A stretch of DNA of 64,000 nucleotides from Burkholderiales bacterium (lineage in GTDB: Bacteria; Pseudomonadota; Gammaproteobacteria; Burkholderiales; Burkholderiaceae_E). The stretch is taken from contig JAPLQF010000028.1 in NCBI GenBank assembly GCA_026399875.1, positions 1 to 64,000 of the forward strand, in the 5' to 3' direction. The position numbers were made by a program, and so were the translations under genes. The notes beneath the pieces are model-generated. The model had not been told where the DNA came from. It was given only the letters and a program-made list of their open reading frames with translations, and made no database searches. This document shows positions 46,885 to 56,628 of the stretch, in pieces (within the stretch, counting starts at the first letter, position 1; each line of letters begins with the position of its first letter).

Positions 46885-48107
46885 ATGACCGAATCCAGCC
46901 CCCTTTCGCCACCCACCGAACTTCCGGTGAGCGCTTCCGCCCGTCGGGCGCTCGACATCGCCAAGCGAGGCTGTGACGAATTGCTGGTCGAGCAGGACTT
47001 CCTGCGCAAGATCGTCCGCTCGGAGGCCAGCGGTCAGCCGCTGCGGATCAAGCTGGGTCTGGACCCGACCGCGCCGGACCTGCACCTTGGTCATACCGTC
47101 GTGCTCAACAAGATGCGCCAGCTGCAGGACCTTGGTCATACCGTCATTTTTCTGATCGGCGACTTCACCGCCATGATCGGTGATCCGTCAGGGCGCAACA
47201 TGACGCGCCCGCCGCTCACTCGCGAGCAGATCGAAGCCAACGCGCAGACCTATTTCCAGCAGGCCAGCCTGGTCCTTGATGCGGCGCGCACCGAGATTCG
47301 CTACAACTCCGAGTGGAGCGATCCATTGGGCGCGCGCGGCATGATCCAGCTCGCCTCGCGCTACACCCTGGCCCGGATGCTCGAGCGCGACGACTTCACC
47401 CGCCGTTATCGCGGTGGCATCCCGATTTCAGTCCATGAACTGCTCTATCCGTTGATGCAAGGCTATGACTCGGTTGCCCTGAAGTCCGATCTGGAACTCG
47501 GCGGCACCGATCAGAAATTCAACCTGCTGGTCGGCCGTGAACTGCAAAAAGAGTACGGACAGGAGCCGCAGTGCATCCTGACCATGCCGCTGCTGGAAGG
47601 CACCGACGGCGTGGACAAGATGTCCAAGAGCAAGGGCAACTACATCGGCATCACCGAAGACGCCAACAGCATGTTTGCCAAGACGCTGTCGATCAGCGAC
47701 GTGCTGAGGTGGCGCTGGCTCAGCAGATTGCCGCATTGCGGATCGAGTGCGCGGGCGGACTCAATCCCCGCGACGTCAAGGTCAGGCTGGCAGGTGAAAT
47801 GGTCACTCGATTCCATGGTGCGGCTGCAGCAGATGCTGCGCGCACCGGCTTCGAGGCGAGATTTTCGAGAGGGGCCCTGCCCGACGATCTGCAGGAGGTG
47901 CAGGTGGCGGGATCGCCGATCGCGATCGCGCAGTTGCTCAGGCAGGCCGGTCTGGCGGCCTCGGGGAGCGAGGCGCTGCGAAACATCGAGCAGGGCGGGG
48001 TGCGAATCGACGGTGACCGGGTAACCGACAAGGGGCTCAAGCTCGAGGCCGGCAGCTATGTGGTTCAGGTCGGCAAGCGTCGTGCGGCCCGTGTGACCGT
48101 CGTCTGA
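46885..48107 (+). pseudogene. tyrS: tyrS, tyrosyl-tRNA synthetase, disrupted by an internal deletion and frameshift
   Basis: The first part (46885-47706) is a normal class I synthetase, with [27 protein letters not shown] (HIGH region), the tyrosine-binding [11 protein letters not shown] and the KMSKS loop [10 protein letters not shown]. At LSISDVL the frame breaks. The remainder (from about 47706, [20 protein letters not shown]) continues in the next frame to a proper S4 RNA-binding domain ending at 48107. About 8-12 codons of the conserved MWRxFELLSFR segment are missing. As read, the first frame would give a protein lacking S4. TyrS is usually essential and single-copy, so an assembly error or a second tyrosyl-tRNA synthetase elsewhere must be considered. 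ATG 46885 is the likely start. Confidence 0.88.
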
Positions 48108-48119
48108 GCGGCGACCGCG

Positions 48120-48569
48120 ATGATCGCGCTGCTGCAGCGGGCTGCCCGCGCCCATGTGGTGGTTGACCGGCAGACCGTCGGCGAGATCGGCCCCGGCTTG
48201 CTGGTCCTGCTGTGCGCCGAGCGCGGTGACACGATGCGTCAGGGCGAGGCGCTGCTGGCACGAATGCTGGCCTATCGGATGTTCCCGGACGATACCGGGC
48301 GCATGAACCGTTCGCTGGCTGACATCGGTGGCGGACTGCTGCTCGTGCCGCAGTTCACGCTCGCGGCCGATACCCGCAGCGGGTTGCGGCCGAGTTTCAC
48401 CCCGGCTGCACCGCCCGAGGAGGCCCGGCGCCTTTTCGACGAGGTGGCTGCACGGGCGATCGCGCTGCATCGGCCGGTGGCGACCGGTGTGTTCGGCGCC
48501 GACATGCAGGTCCATCTGGTCAATGACGGCCCGGTCACTTTCTGGCTGCGTGTCGATCCACTACAATGA
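48120..48569 (+). CDS. dtd: D-aminoacyl-tRNA deacylase
   Basis: The 149-residue enzyme removes D-amino acids from mischarged tRNA. It begins [16 protein letters not shown] and has the catalytic blocks [20 protein letters not shown] and [20 protein letters not shown], the latter with the cross-subunit Gly-Pro. It starts 13 bases after tyrS, and pairing tyrS with dtd makes sense because D-Tyr-tRNA is a classical substrate. The end of this gene contains TACAAT (48562-48567), a possible -10 for glyA. Confidence 0.96.
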   Translation: MIALLQRAARAHVVVDRQTVGEIGPGLLVLLCAERGDTMRQGEALLARMLAYRMFPDDTGRMNRSLADIGGGLLLVPQFTLAADTRSGLRPSFTPAAPPEEARRLFDEVAARAIALHRPVATGVFGADMQVHLVNDGPVTFWLRVDPLQ

Positions 48570-48707
48570 ACGTCTTCCGCGTGACTGGCGAGTAAGGGTG
48601 AATTGACACCGTGAATCGCGGAATTGGGCGACGTCCGTCGCCAGCCGTTCGCCTGGGCAGTTGCCGGCATTCCGCCGGGGCCTTTGACTGCAACGAGGAT
48701 TCAGCAA

Positions 48708-49952
48708 ATGTTTGATCGTTCCCAGGGCATCGCCCAGGTCGACCCGCAATTGTGGCAGGCCATCGAGGCCGAGAACCGCCGCCAGGAAGCGCATATCGAG
48801 CTGATTGCGTCCGAGAACTACGCCAGCCCGGCGGTCATGGCCGCGCAGGGCAGCCAGTTGACCAACAAGTACGCCGAAGGTTATCCCGGCAAGCGTTACT
48901 ACGGCGGCTGCGAGTTTGTCGATGTCGCCGAAGCGCTGGCGCTCGAGCGCGTCAAGGCGCTGTTCGGAGCGCAGGCGGCCAATGTTCAGCCGCATTCGGG
49001 CGCGCAGGCCAATCAGGCGGTTTTCCTGGCATTCCTGAAGCCCGGCGACACCATCATGGGTCTGAGCCTGGCTGAAGGCGGCCACCTTACCCATGGCATG
49101 CCGCTCAATCTGTCGGGCAAGTGGTTCAAGGTGGTTTCCTATGGCCTGGATGCCAACGAAGCGATCGACTACGACGCCATGGAGGCACGGGCCCGCGAGG
49201 CGCGTCCCAAGCTGATCATTGCCGGCGCGTCGGCCTATTCGCTGCACATCGATTTCGAGCGCTTCGCCCGGATCGCCCGCGAGATCGGTGCAATCTTCCT
49301 GGTCGACATGGCGCACTACGCCGGTCTGATCGCAGCCGGCGTTTATCCCAATCCGGTGCCGCATGCCGACATCGTCACCTCGACCACGCACAAGAGCCTG
49401 CGCGGTCCGCGCGGCGGCATCATCCTGATGAAGTCCGAGCACGAAAAGGCGATCAACTCGGCGGTCTTCCCGGGTCTGCAGGGTGGCCCGCTGATGCATG
49501 TGATCGCCGCCAAGGCGGTGGCCTTTCACGAGGCGATGCAGCCGTCCTTCAAGGTCTATCAGCAGCAGGTGATCACCAATGCGCGGGTGCTGGCCGAAAC
49601 ACTCACCGCGCGCGGTCTGCGCATCGTGTCGGGGCGCACCGAAAGTCATGTGATGCTGGTCGATCTGCGGCCCAAGCAGATCACCGGCAAGGATGCCGAA
49701 GTGGTGCTTGGCGAGGCGCACATCACGGTCAACAAGAATGCGATTCCGAACGACCCCGAAAAGCCGATGGTCACCAGTGGCATTCGCCTTGGCACGCCGG
49801 CGATGACCACCCGCGGATTCGGCGCCGAGCAGGCTGCGCAGGTCGGGCATCTCATTGCCGATGTGTTCGATGCGCCCCGCGATGCCGCCAACATCGACCG
49901 TGTCCGCTCGAAGGTGGCTGCGCTCACCGCGCAGTTTCCGGTCTATCGCTGA
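48708..49952 (+). CDS. glyA: Serine hydroxymethyltransferase
   Basis: The 414-residue PLP enzyme interconverts serine and glycine with tetrahydrofolate. The PLP lysine is K229 in [14 protein letters not shown], and [20 protein letters not shown] and [14 protein letters not shown] are intact. ATG 48708 is chosen because the longer frame adds residues that do not look like the family. The 138-base leader between dtd and glyA contains a small GCGAC-GTCC-GTCGC hairpin near 48637 but no riboswitch I recognise. Confidence 0.97.
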   Translation: MFDRSQGIAQVDPQLWQAIEAENRRQEAHIELIASENYASPAVMAAQGSQLTNKYAEGYPGKRYYGGCEFVDVAEALALERVKALFGAQAANVQPHSGAQANQAVFLAFLKPGDTIMGLSLAEGGHLTHGMPLNLSGKWFKVVSYGLDANEAIDYDAMEARAREARPKLIIAGASAYSLHIDFERFARIAREIGAIFLVDMAHYAGLIAAGVYPNPVPHADIVTSTTHKSLRGPRGGIILMKSEHEKAINSAVFPGLQGGPLMHVIAAKAVAFHEAMQPSFKVYQQQVITNARVLAETLTARGLRIVSGRTESHVMLVDLRPKQITGKDAEVVLGEAHITVNKNAIPNDPEKPMVTSGIRLGTPAMTTRGFGAEQAAQVGHLIADVFDAPRDAANIDRVRSKVAALTAQFPVYR

Positions 49953-50426
49953 ATGCGGTGCCCGTTTTGCGACCATGCCGAAACTCAGGTCATCGAGACC
50001 CGCGAGGCGGATGACGGCGATGCGCTGAGGCGTCGCCGTCGCTGCACGCAGTGCGACAAGCGCTTTACCACCTACGAACGCGTCGAGCTCTCGCTGCCGG
50101 CGGTGGTCAAGAAGAACGGTGTCCGAGCCGAGTACGACCGGCGCAAGCTGCGCGCCTCGCTCGCACTGGCGCTTCGAAAGCGGCCGGTGACCTCCGAGGA
50201 GGTCGATGCGGTCATCGCTCGCATCGAGGATGAACTGCTGTCGCTGGCAGCCCGCGAGGTGGCCAGCGAGAAGATCGGTGAACTCGTCATGCGCGAGCTC
50301 AGAAAGATCGACAAGATCGGTTATGTCCGCTTTGCCTCGGTCTATCGCAAGTTCGAGGACGTCGATGAATTCGCCGAAGCGATCAAGGAACTCGGACCCC
50401 GGCGCAGGGTCGGACCCGAAAAATGA
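49953..50426 (+). CDS. nrdR: NrdR, transcriptional repressor of ribonucleotide reductase genes
   Basis: The 157-residue regulator has a zinc ribbon ([16 protein letters not shown] and [17 protein letters not shown]) followed by an ATP-cone domain that senses ATP/dATP. It represses nrd operons through NrdR boxes. The ATG follows the glyA stop with no spacing, so translation is probably coupled. Confidence 0.97.
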   Translation: MRCPFCDHAETQVIETREADDGDALRRRRRCTQCDKRFTTYERVELSLPAVVKKNGVRAEYDRRKLRASLALALRKRPVTSEEVDAVIARIEDELLSLAAREVASEKIGELVMRELRKIDKIGYVRFASVYRKFEDVDEFAEAIKELGPRRRVGPEK

Positions 50427-50464
50427 ACGCCGGCCTGGCCTTGTCCCAGGTTTAGAATCAGGCG

Positions 50465-51544
50465 ATGTTCACCCCGGCCGATCATGAGTTCATGACCCGC
50501 GCGATCGAGCTGGCGCGCAAGGGTCTCTACACCACCACGCCCAATCCGAGGGTCGGGTGCGTGATCGTCCAGGAGCAATTGATTGTCGGTGAAGGCTGGC
50601 ATCACCGTGCCGGTGAGCCGCATGCCGAAGTGGTTGCGCTCGCCGAGGCGGCAGGCCAGCTGCGCGGTGCGACGGTCTATGTGACGCTCGAGCCCTGCAG
50701 CCATTTCGGCCGTACACCGCCCTGCGTCGATGCCCTGATCGACGCGCAAGTGGGCAGGGTGATCGTTGCGATGCAGGATCCCAACCCCTCGGTTGATGGG
50801 CGCGGCCTCAAGCGCCTGCGCGATGCCGGCATCGAGGTGCGATGCGGGCTGCTCGAGCAGGAGGCGCGCGAACTCAATATCGGCTTTGTCTCGCGCATGA
50901 GCCGCAATCGACCCTGGGTGCGCCTGAAGCTGGCGACCTCGCTCGACGGGCTGACTGCCTTGCCTGACGGTACGAGTCAGTGGATCACCGGCGAGGCTGC
51001 GCGTCGCGACGGACATGCCTGGCGCGCCCGAGCCTGCGCGATCCTCACCGGTATCGGCACGGTTCGCGACGACAATCCGCAGCTCAGTGTGAGGCTGGTC
51101 GAGACGCCGCGGCAGCCGATGAAGGTGGTGGTCGATTCGCGCCTCGAGATCGATCTCGAGGCGGCCGTACTCAAGGGCGCTCCCACGCTGATTGCGTGCG
51201 CGATCGACAATCCGGCCAAGGTCCGTGAACTTCAGGATCGCGGCTGCGAAGTGCTGCCGATGGCCAATGGCCGCGGCAAGGTCGATCTGGCCGCACTCAT
51301 GACCGAGCTGGCGGTGCGTGGCATCAATGAGCTGCATGTCGAGGCCGGCCACAAGCTCAACGGTTCGCTGATCCAGGCCGGCATGGTCGACGAATTGCTG
51401 ATGTATCTGGCGCCCTCGCTGCTCGGCAAGGGCTTGCCCGGTTTCGAGCTCGACGCACCGCCCGATCTGGCGCACTGCCGCATGCTGCGCTTTACCGATG
51501 TCGAGCGCTTCGGCGCCGATCTGCGCGTCCTGGCCCGATTTTGA
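50465..51544 (+). CDS. ribD: RibD, bifunctional diaminohydroxyphosphoribosylaminopyrimidine deaminase/reductase
   Basis: The predicted protein has 359 residues. The N-terminal cytidine-deaminase-like domain has zinc ligands in GEPHAEVVAL and PCSHFGRTPPC. The C-terminal NADPH-dependent reductase domain begins near 150 with WVRLKLATSLDGLTALPDGTSQWITG and ends with the VEAGHKLNGSLIQAGMVDEL block. It performs the second and third steps of riboflavin synthesis. It starts 38 bases after nrdR and leads the rib genes. Confidence 0.97.
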   Translation: MFTPADHEFMTRAIELARKGLYTTTPNPRVGCVIVQEQLIVGEGWHHRAGEPHAEVVALAEAAGQLRGATVYVTLEPCSHFGRTPPCVDALIDAQVGRVIVAMQDPNPSVDGRGLKRLRDAGIEVRCGLLEQEARELNIGFVSRMSRNRPWVRLKLATSLDGLTALPDGTSQWITGEAARRDGHAWRARACAILTGIGTVRDDNPQLSVRLVETPRQPMKVVVDSRLEIDLEAAVLKGAPTLIACAIDNPAKVRELQDRGCEVLPMANGRGKVDLAALMTELAVRGINELHVEAGHKLNGSLIQAGMVDELLMYLAPSLLGKGLPGFELDAPPDLAHCRMLRFTDVERFGADLRVLARF

Positions 51545-51581
51545 CGGCGGGCGCCTCAACTTTCTTCCTGGAGCTGATCTG

Positions 51582-52217
51582 ATGTTTACCGGAATTGTCG
51601 CGGCGGTTGGCCGCATCGAGCGGGTCGAATCGCTGGGGCAGGGCGCGGGATTGCGCCTTCATGTCGATGCCGGTGGGCTCGATCTGAGTGATGTGGTGAT
51701 CGGCGACTCAATTGCGATCCAGGGAGCCTGCATGACAGCCGTTGCGCTCGATGGGCAGCGTTTCAGCGTGGAGGTATCGCTCGAGAGCCTCGACAAGACC
51801 ATCGGCCTGGGTGCGCCCGGTGAGGTCAACCTCGAGAAGGCGCTGCGACTGGCCGACCGGCTGGGTGGGCACCTGGTGAGCGGCCATGTCGACGGCCTCG
51901 GTGAGGTGGTGGCTTTCGAGCCGGTCGGCGAATCATGGCGCCTCGACATCCGCCTGCCGGCGATGCTCTCGAAATACCTGGCTTACAAGGGATCGGTCAC
52001 GGTCAACGGCACCAGCCTGACCGTCAACACCGTGAAAGACCTGACCGACGGCGGCTGCGAGATCAGCATCAACCTGATCCCGCATACCCTGCAGTCGACC
52101 ACGCTCAAGCACCTGAAGGCGGGCTCACGGGTCAATCTCGAGATCGACCTGATCGCCCGCTATGTCGAGAGGATGCTCAGTTTGCCGGTCAGTCTGCCGT
52201 CGCACCCGAACTCTTGA
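51582..52217 (+). CDS. ribE: Riboflavin synthase, alpha subunit
   Basis: The 211-residue enzyme has two lumazine-binding repeats: one starting MFTGIVAAVGRIERVE with IAIQGACMTAV, the second at about residue 97 with GHLVSGHVDGLGEVV and VTVNGTSLTVNTV. It dismutates 6,7-dimethyl-8-ribityllumazine to riboflavin. The last 29 bases overlap the convergent Bug-family gene. Confidence 0.97.
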   Translation: MFTGIVAAVGRIERVESLGQGAGLRLHVDAGGLDLSDVVIGDSIAIQGACMTAVALDGQRFSVEVSLESLDKTIGLGAPGEVNLEKALRLADRLGGHLVSGHVDGLGEVVAFEPVGESWRLDIRLPAMLSKYLAYKGSVTVNGTSLTVNTVKDLTDGGCEISINLIPHTLQSTTLKHLKAGSRVNLEIDLIARYVERMLSLPVSLPSHPNS

Positions 52218-53160
52218 CCACCGGCCCCCAGCGGTTGATTTCGGCGCGGATCATCTCGGCCATCTGATCGGGGCCGACGCCCACGATGACATAGCCCGCT
52301 TCGGTCATGCGCTTCACAAAGTCGGGTGATTTCGTGGCCTTGACCGCTTCATCGGCCAGCTTTGCGACGATCTCTTTCGGCGTGCCCGCCGGGGCGGCCA
52401 GGCCGAACCAGACACCCGATTCATAGCCCTTGACGCCGGCCTCGGCCACCGTCGGCAGATCGGGCAGGGTCGGGTCGCGGCGCGCACCGGTGGTTGCCAG
52501 CGCATTCAGGCGGCCTGCCTTGATATGCGGCAAGGCCGATGGGATGTTGTCGAACATCAGATTGACCTGGCCGCCGATCAGGTCTACCAGCGCCGGTGCG
52601 CTGCCCTTGTAGGGCACATGCACGATGTCGATCTTCGTGAGCTGCTTGTAGAGCTCAGCCGACATGTGGATGCTGGTGCCGCTGCCGCTCGAGGCGTAAA
52701 TGAGCTTGCCGGGCTGGGCTTTGGCCAGCGCGGTCAGTTCGGCGACCGAATTGGCCTTGACCGCCGGATGGACGACCAGCACGTTCGACAGCGACACCAG
52801 GGCGGCAACCGGGGTCAGATCCTTGTTGGGGTCGTACTGCATCTTCGGATAGAGCACCGGGTTGATCGCCTGGATGCCGCTGGTAGTCATCAGCATGGTG
52901 TAGCCGTCGGGTGCCGCCCGCGCGACTTCAGCGCCGCCGATGTTGCCGCCGGCACCCGGCCGGTTTTCGACGGTGACCGGCTGGCCGAGGGTCTTCGACA
53001 TCTCGGCGGCAATCGCACGCGAGGCGATGTCGACCGCGCCGCCAGGCGGAAACGGGCAGATCAGCCTGATCGGCTTGGAGGGAAAGGTCTGGGCCTGGGC
53101 GGTGGCCGTCAGGGCCGCAAACAGCAGCGCAAGTCCTGCGCGAATCAGCGAACTCGACAT
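52189..53160 (-). CDS. Bug-family (TctC-like) periplasmic solute-binding protein
   Basis: The 323-residue protein has signal peptide cleaved near residue 23 (LFAALTATAQAQ). The mature N-terminus FPSKPIRLICPFPPGG is diagnostic of the Bug family, greatly expanded in Burkholderiales, followed by VENRPGAGGNIGGAEVARAAPDGYTMLM and PYKGSAPALVDLIGGQVNLMFD. Family members bind carboxylates or nicotinate-like compounds. No TctAB membrane partners are encoded nearby, so it may be an orphan receptor. It lies on the opposite strand between ribE and ribB, cutting the rib run in two. Confidence 0.95.
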   Translation of the reverse strand: MSSSLIRAGLALLFAALTATAQAQTFPSKPIRLICPFPPGGAVDIASRAIAAEMSKTLGQPVTVENRPGAGGNIGGAEVARAAPDGYTMLMTTSGIQAINPVLYPKMQYDPNKDLTPVAALVSLSNVLVVHPAVKANSVAELTALAKAQPGKLIYASSGSGTSIHMSAELYKQLTKIDIVHVPYKGSAPALVDLIGGQVNLMFDNIPSALPHIKAGRLNALATTGARRDPTLPDLPTVAEAGVKGYESGVWFGLAAPAGTPKEIVAKLADEAVKATKSPDFVKRMTEAGYVIVGVGPDQMAEMIRAEINRWGPVVKSSGATAD

Positions 53161-53333
53161 GTTCTCGAATCTCCTGGAAAAGGCCCTGAAGCGGGCCGTT
53201 CGACAATCAGTTTAGCTGGCGCACGCAGCAAGCAACAGCGCCCGGCCCGGTATACTTGACCCCTCCATCCGCGATGAGACCAGCGCAGCAAGGTCCAGCG
53301 GTCAATCAGGTCCGTCCCAGTCCGCGGTCTCTC

Positions 53334-54503
53334 ATGTCGACGCCAAACGTTCTGCCCCTGCACCCGTCAGCACCTGCGGCGCCCCACAGCGACGCGATTT
53401 CTCCGACCAGCGAGATCATCGCCGAACTGGCTGCCGGCCGGATGGTCATTCTGGTCGACGAAGAAGACCGCGAAAACGAAGGCGATCTCGTGCTCGCCGC
53501 CGACTTCGTGACGCCCGAGGCGATCAATTTCATGGCCCGTTTCGGACGGGGTCTGATCTGCCTGACACTCACCGAAGCCCGCTGCCGCCAGCTCAATCTG
53601 TCGCCGATGGTGCAGGCCAACGGCACGGTGCACGGCACCAATTTCACCGCCTCGATCGAAGCCGCCGAGGGCGTGACCACCGGCATTTCGGCGGCCGACC
53701 GATCACGCACGGTGCAGGCTGCGGTCGCGCCTGGCGCCAGGCCCGATGACCTGGTGCAACCCGGGCACATCTTTCCCCTGACTGCCAAGCCAGGTGGCGT
53801 GCTGATGCGCGCCGGCCATACCGAGGCCGGTTGCGACCTCGCCGAACTCGCCGGGCTCACGCCTGCCTCGGTGATCTGCGAGATTCTCAAAGACGACGGC
53901 ACCATGGCCCGTCTGCCCGACCTGATCGAATTCGGACGCGAGCACGGCCTGAAAATCGGCACGATCGTCGACCTCATCCACTATCGCAGTGCCAACGAGA
54001 GCCTGATCGAGCGGGTCGGTGAGCGTGTCGTGCAGACCGCCTGCGGACCGTTTCGGATGATCATGTTCCGCGACAAGCCCAGCGGCTCGCCGCACCTGGT
54101 CATGGTGCGCGGCGAGTTCGGGCCGCAGGACGAGGTTCTGGTGCGGGTGCACGAGCCGCTGTCGGTGCTCGATCTGCTCGAAGTCGAGCGCGGTGCGCAT
54201 GCCTGGTCGGTCCATCGGGCCCTCGAGGCGATCGCGGCCCACGGCAAAGGGGCGCTGGTGATGCTCAACTGTGCCCAGGACGGTTCGTCGCTGGTGCGTC
54301 GTTTCGAGGATCTTGCCAGCGGCCTGCCGGCTGACAAGCGCCCAAAGCGGGCGGCCAAGATGGATCTGCGCACCTACGGGGTCGGCGCCCAGATCCTGCG
54401 CGAAGTCGGCGTGGGACGGATGCGGCTGCTCTCCCAGCCCCGGCGCATGCCCAGCATGGCCGGCTACGACTTGCAGGTCGTCGGTTTCGAATCGCAGCCC
54501 TGA
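53334..54503 (+). CDS. ribB: 3,4-dihydroxy-2-butanone-4-phosphate synthase with degenerate GTP cyclohydrolase II-like domain (RibBX type)
   Basis: The 389-residue protein starts at ATG 53334. The RibB domain (about 25-225) has the catalytic [19 protein letters not shown] and [16 protein letters not shown]. The remaining 165 residues follow the RibA fold but lack its zinc-binding cysteine cluster and catalytic Arg motif; [15 protein letters not shown] stands where CxxGDxxxSxRCDC is expected. It is thus the RibBX form described in Proteobacteria, in which only the synthase is active. It makes the four-carbon precursor for lumazine. TATACT at 53251-53256 is a possible -10. I see no FMN riboswitch. 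Confidence 0.92.
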   Translation: MSTPNVLPLHPSAPAAPHSDAISPTSEIIAELAAGRMVILVDEEDRENEGDLVLAADFVTPEAINFMARFGRGLICLTLTEARCRQLNLSPMVQANGTVHGTNFTASIEAAEGVTTGISAADRSRTVQAAVAPGARPDDLVQPGHIFPLTAKPGGVLMRAGHTEAGCDLAELAGLTPASVICEILKDDGTMARLPDLIEFGREHGLKIGTIVDLIHYRSANESLIERVGERVVQTACGPFRMIMFRDKPSGSPHLVMVRGEFGPQDEVLVRVHEPLSVLDLLEVERGAHAWSVHRALEAIAAHGKGALVMLNCAQDGSSLVRRFEDLASGLPADKRPKRAAKMDLRTYGVGAQILREVGVGRMRLLSQPRRMPSMAGYDLQVVGFESQP

Positions 54504-54537
54504 GCTTTCTCCGGGCAGCATTACAAAGGACAACAGC

Positions 54538-55026
54538 GTGGATATTGAAGTTTTCAATGCAGAACTCAACGGCGAAGGCCTTCGCGTGGGCATCGTCCAG
54601 TCGCGTTTCAACGAGCCGATCTGCAGTGCCCTGCGCGAGTCCTGCCTGGCCGAGTTGGCCCGGTTGGGTGTGAGCGAAGAAGATGTCTTCATCTGCTCGG
54701 TGCCGGGTGCGCTCGAGATTCCGATGGCTTTGCGCCAGTTGGCGGCCGTCAATGAATTCGATGCGCTGATCGCGCTCGGTGCGGTGGTGCGCGGCGAGAC
54801 CTATCATTTCGAGGTCGTCTCCGATCGCAGTTCGCAGGGCGTGATGCAGGTCTCGCTCGAATACGGCATGCCGATCGCCAATGCCATACTCACGGTCGAC
54901 ACCGATGAGCAGGCCCATGCGCGCACGCGCGAAAAAGGCGCCGATGCGGCTCGGGTCGCCATCGAGATGGCCAATCTCGGCGCCTCGCTTGCGTCGCTGG
55001 CACCCGATGACGACGATGATGAGTGA
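54538..55026 (+). CDS. ribH: 6,7-dimethyl-8-ribityllumazine synthase
   Basis: The 162-residue enzyme uses a GTG start at 54538 with AAAGGA upstream. [27 protein letters not shown] and [22 protein letters not shown] are the family motifs, including the catalytic histidine. It condenses the RibB and RibD products to lumazine. The tail is rich in aspartate (PDDDDDE). It lies 34 bases after ribB and nine before nusB. Confidence 0.96.
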   Translation: MDIEVFNAELNGEGLRVGIVQSRFNEPICSALRESCLAELARLGVSEEDVFICSVPGALEIPMALRQLAAVNEFDALIALGAVVRGETYHFEVVSDRSSQGVMQVSLEYGMPIANAILTVDTDEQAHARTREKGADAARVAIEMANLGASLASLAPDDDDDE

Positions 55027-55035
55027 CCGGACCCC

Positions 55036-55557
55036 ATGAATCGGCCCGAGCGGCCCGAGCGGCCCGAGCGGTCCGTTGCCTCTCGCGGCGAGGGCGCTCC
55101 GGGGTCGGAGTCCTTCGAGCGCACGCCGCCCAAGAGCGCCCGCAGACGATCCCGTGAACTCGCCATCCAGGGGCTCTACCAGTGGCTGGTCTCGCCCGAA
55201 GACGCCGGCGCGATCGAAGCCCACCTTGCCTCGACATCGCCGAGTTTCGAGAAAGCCGATCGCGATCATTTCTGCGAACTGCTGCATGGCTCGATTCGTG
55301 ACATCGATCTGCTGCATGCCCAGATCTCGCCCTTCATCGACCGGCCGCTCAACGAGCTCTCGCCGGTCGAGCATGCAGCGCTGCTGGTCGGCGCCTACGA
55401 GCTGACCTGTCATCTCGAGATTCCGTATCGGGTCGTCATCAACGAGGCAGTCGAGCTGGCCAAGACCTTCGGTGGCACCGACGGTTTCAAGTACGTCAAC
55501 GGCGTGCTTGACAAGGTCGCTGCCAAAGCGCGGCCGACCGAGATTAGTCCGCGCTGA
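55036..55557 (+). CDS. nusB: NusB, transcription antitermination factor
   Basis: The 173-residue protein has a NusB fold from about residue 35, starting [16 protein letters not shown], with [40 protein letters not shown] and [11 protein letters not shown]. It binds boxA RNA with S10 for rRNA antitermination. The N-terminus contains a short Pro-Glu-Arg tandem repeat (PERPERPER) absent from most NusB proteins. Genes ribH, nusB and thiL form the classical order. Confidence 0.96.
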   Translation: MNRPERPERPERSVASRGEGAPGSESFERTPPKSARRRSRELAIQGLYQWLVSPEDAGAIEAHLASTSPSFEKADRDHFCELLHGSIRDIDLLHAQISPFIDRPLNELSPVEHAALLVGAYELTCHLEIPYRVVINEAVELAKTFGGTDGFKYVNGVLDKVAAKARPTEISPR

Positions 55558-55575
55558 GCGTCGGGCCGAACGCCG

Positions 55576-56628
55576 ATGGCGCTGGGCGAGTTCGAGCTGA
55601 TCAGGACCTTCTTCGAGCGATCCGCCGGTCCTCGCCGGGCGCTGCTCGGCATCGGCGACGACTGTGCCCTGATCCGCCCCGGGACCGGTCAGTCGATCGC
55701 GATCTCCACCGACATGCTGGTCGAGGGTCGGCATTTTTTTGCTGATGTCGATCCCGCGGCGCTGGGCCACAAAGCGCTCGCGGTCAATCTGTCTGACCTG
55801 GCCGCGATGGGCGCGCGCCCGCTCGGCTTTACGCTGGCCATGGCGTTGCCGCAGGTCGACGAGCGCTGGCTGACAGCGTTTTCGAGCGGACTGTTTGCGC
55901 TCGCCGATGCCCACGACTGCGAGCTGATCGGCGGCGACACCACCCGAGGTCCGCTCAATCTTTGCATCACGGTGTTCGGCGAAGTGCCGCCTGATGCTGC
56001 GTTGCGTCGCGACGGTGCGCGGGCGGGCGACGATCTGTGGGTCTCGGGCACCCTCGGTGCACCTGCCTGGGCAGTCGCCTGTCGGCTTCAGACCGAGGCT
56101 TTTCCGATGGCGGGCGTCGATAACCCCGACGCCGGATCGAGCGCTGATTCGAATGCCGGCGCGCCTGCCACCCCACCGCACGCGGCGCTCGCCGCCGCCC
56201 GCTTGCGGCTCGAGCGGCCGCAGCCGCGGGTGGCCCTCGGGCTGGCCTTGCGTTCGGTCGCAAGCGCCGCCATCGACCTGTCCGACGGTCTGGTCGGCGA
56301 TCTCGGTCATGTGCTGACCCGATCGGCCGCAGCCGGTGGCGCGCCGCTGGGTGCACACATCGACTGGCCGAGCGTGCCGGTCGATACCGCGCTCGATCAT
56401 CTGTACGACTCGCAGCGCATCGCGCTGGCGCTTGCCGGTGGCGATGACTACGAGCTGCTTTTTTGCGCGCCGGCCCCGGCCCGTCCTGTCCTGGCGATGC
56501 TCAGCCGCTCGCTCGGCCTTACACTGACCCGCATCGGCACCGTAACAGGCGAGTCCGGTGTGCAACTTCTCGATGCCCATGGCGATCGGATCGATTTTCA
56601 TGCAGCCGCTTTCGACCACTTCCGCTGA
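55576..56628 (+). CDS. thiL: Thiamine-monophosphate kinase
   Basis: The 350-residue enzyme phosphorylates thiamine monophosphate to the active diphosphate. GIGDDCALI, DMLVEGRHFF, LAVNLSDLAAMGARPLGFTLAMALP, GGDTTRGPLNL and LALAGGDDYELLFC identify the PurM-like fold. An insertion of about 20 residues (AGVDNPDAGSSADSNAG) lies in the middle, a low-complexity loop. The stop lies 29 bases inside the next gene, so pgpA overlaps thiL. Confidence 0.96.
   Translation: MALGEFELIRTFFERSAGPRRALLGIGDDCALIRPGTGQSIAISTDMLVEGRHFFADVDPAALGHKALAVNLSDLAAMGARPLGFTLAMALPQVDERWLTAFSSGLFALADAHDCELIGGDTTRGPLNLCITVFGEVPPDAALRRDGARAGDDLWVSGTLGAPAWAVACRLQTEAFPMAGVDNPDAGSSADSNAGAPATPPHAALAAARLRLERPQPRVALGLALRSVASAAIDLSDGLVGDLGHVLTRSAAAGGAPLGAHIDWPSVPVDTALDHLYDSQRIALALAGGDDYELLFCAPAPARPVLAMLSRSLGLTLTRIGTVTGESGVQLLDAHGDRIDFHAAAFDHFR

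Noticed and set aside
48570..48707. Riboswitch in the glyA leader
   Set aside because: Only one small hairpin is apparent and no sequence resembling known glycine, SAM or tetrahydrofolate aptamers could be recognised.
53161..53333. FMN riboswitch before ribB
   Set aside because: The conserved FMN aptamer sequences (such as AGGGGCAGGGTG-type segments) are not present in the 173 bases before the gene.
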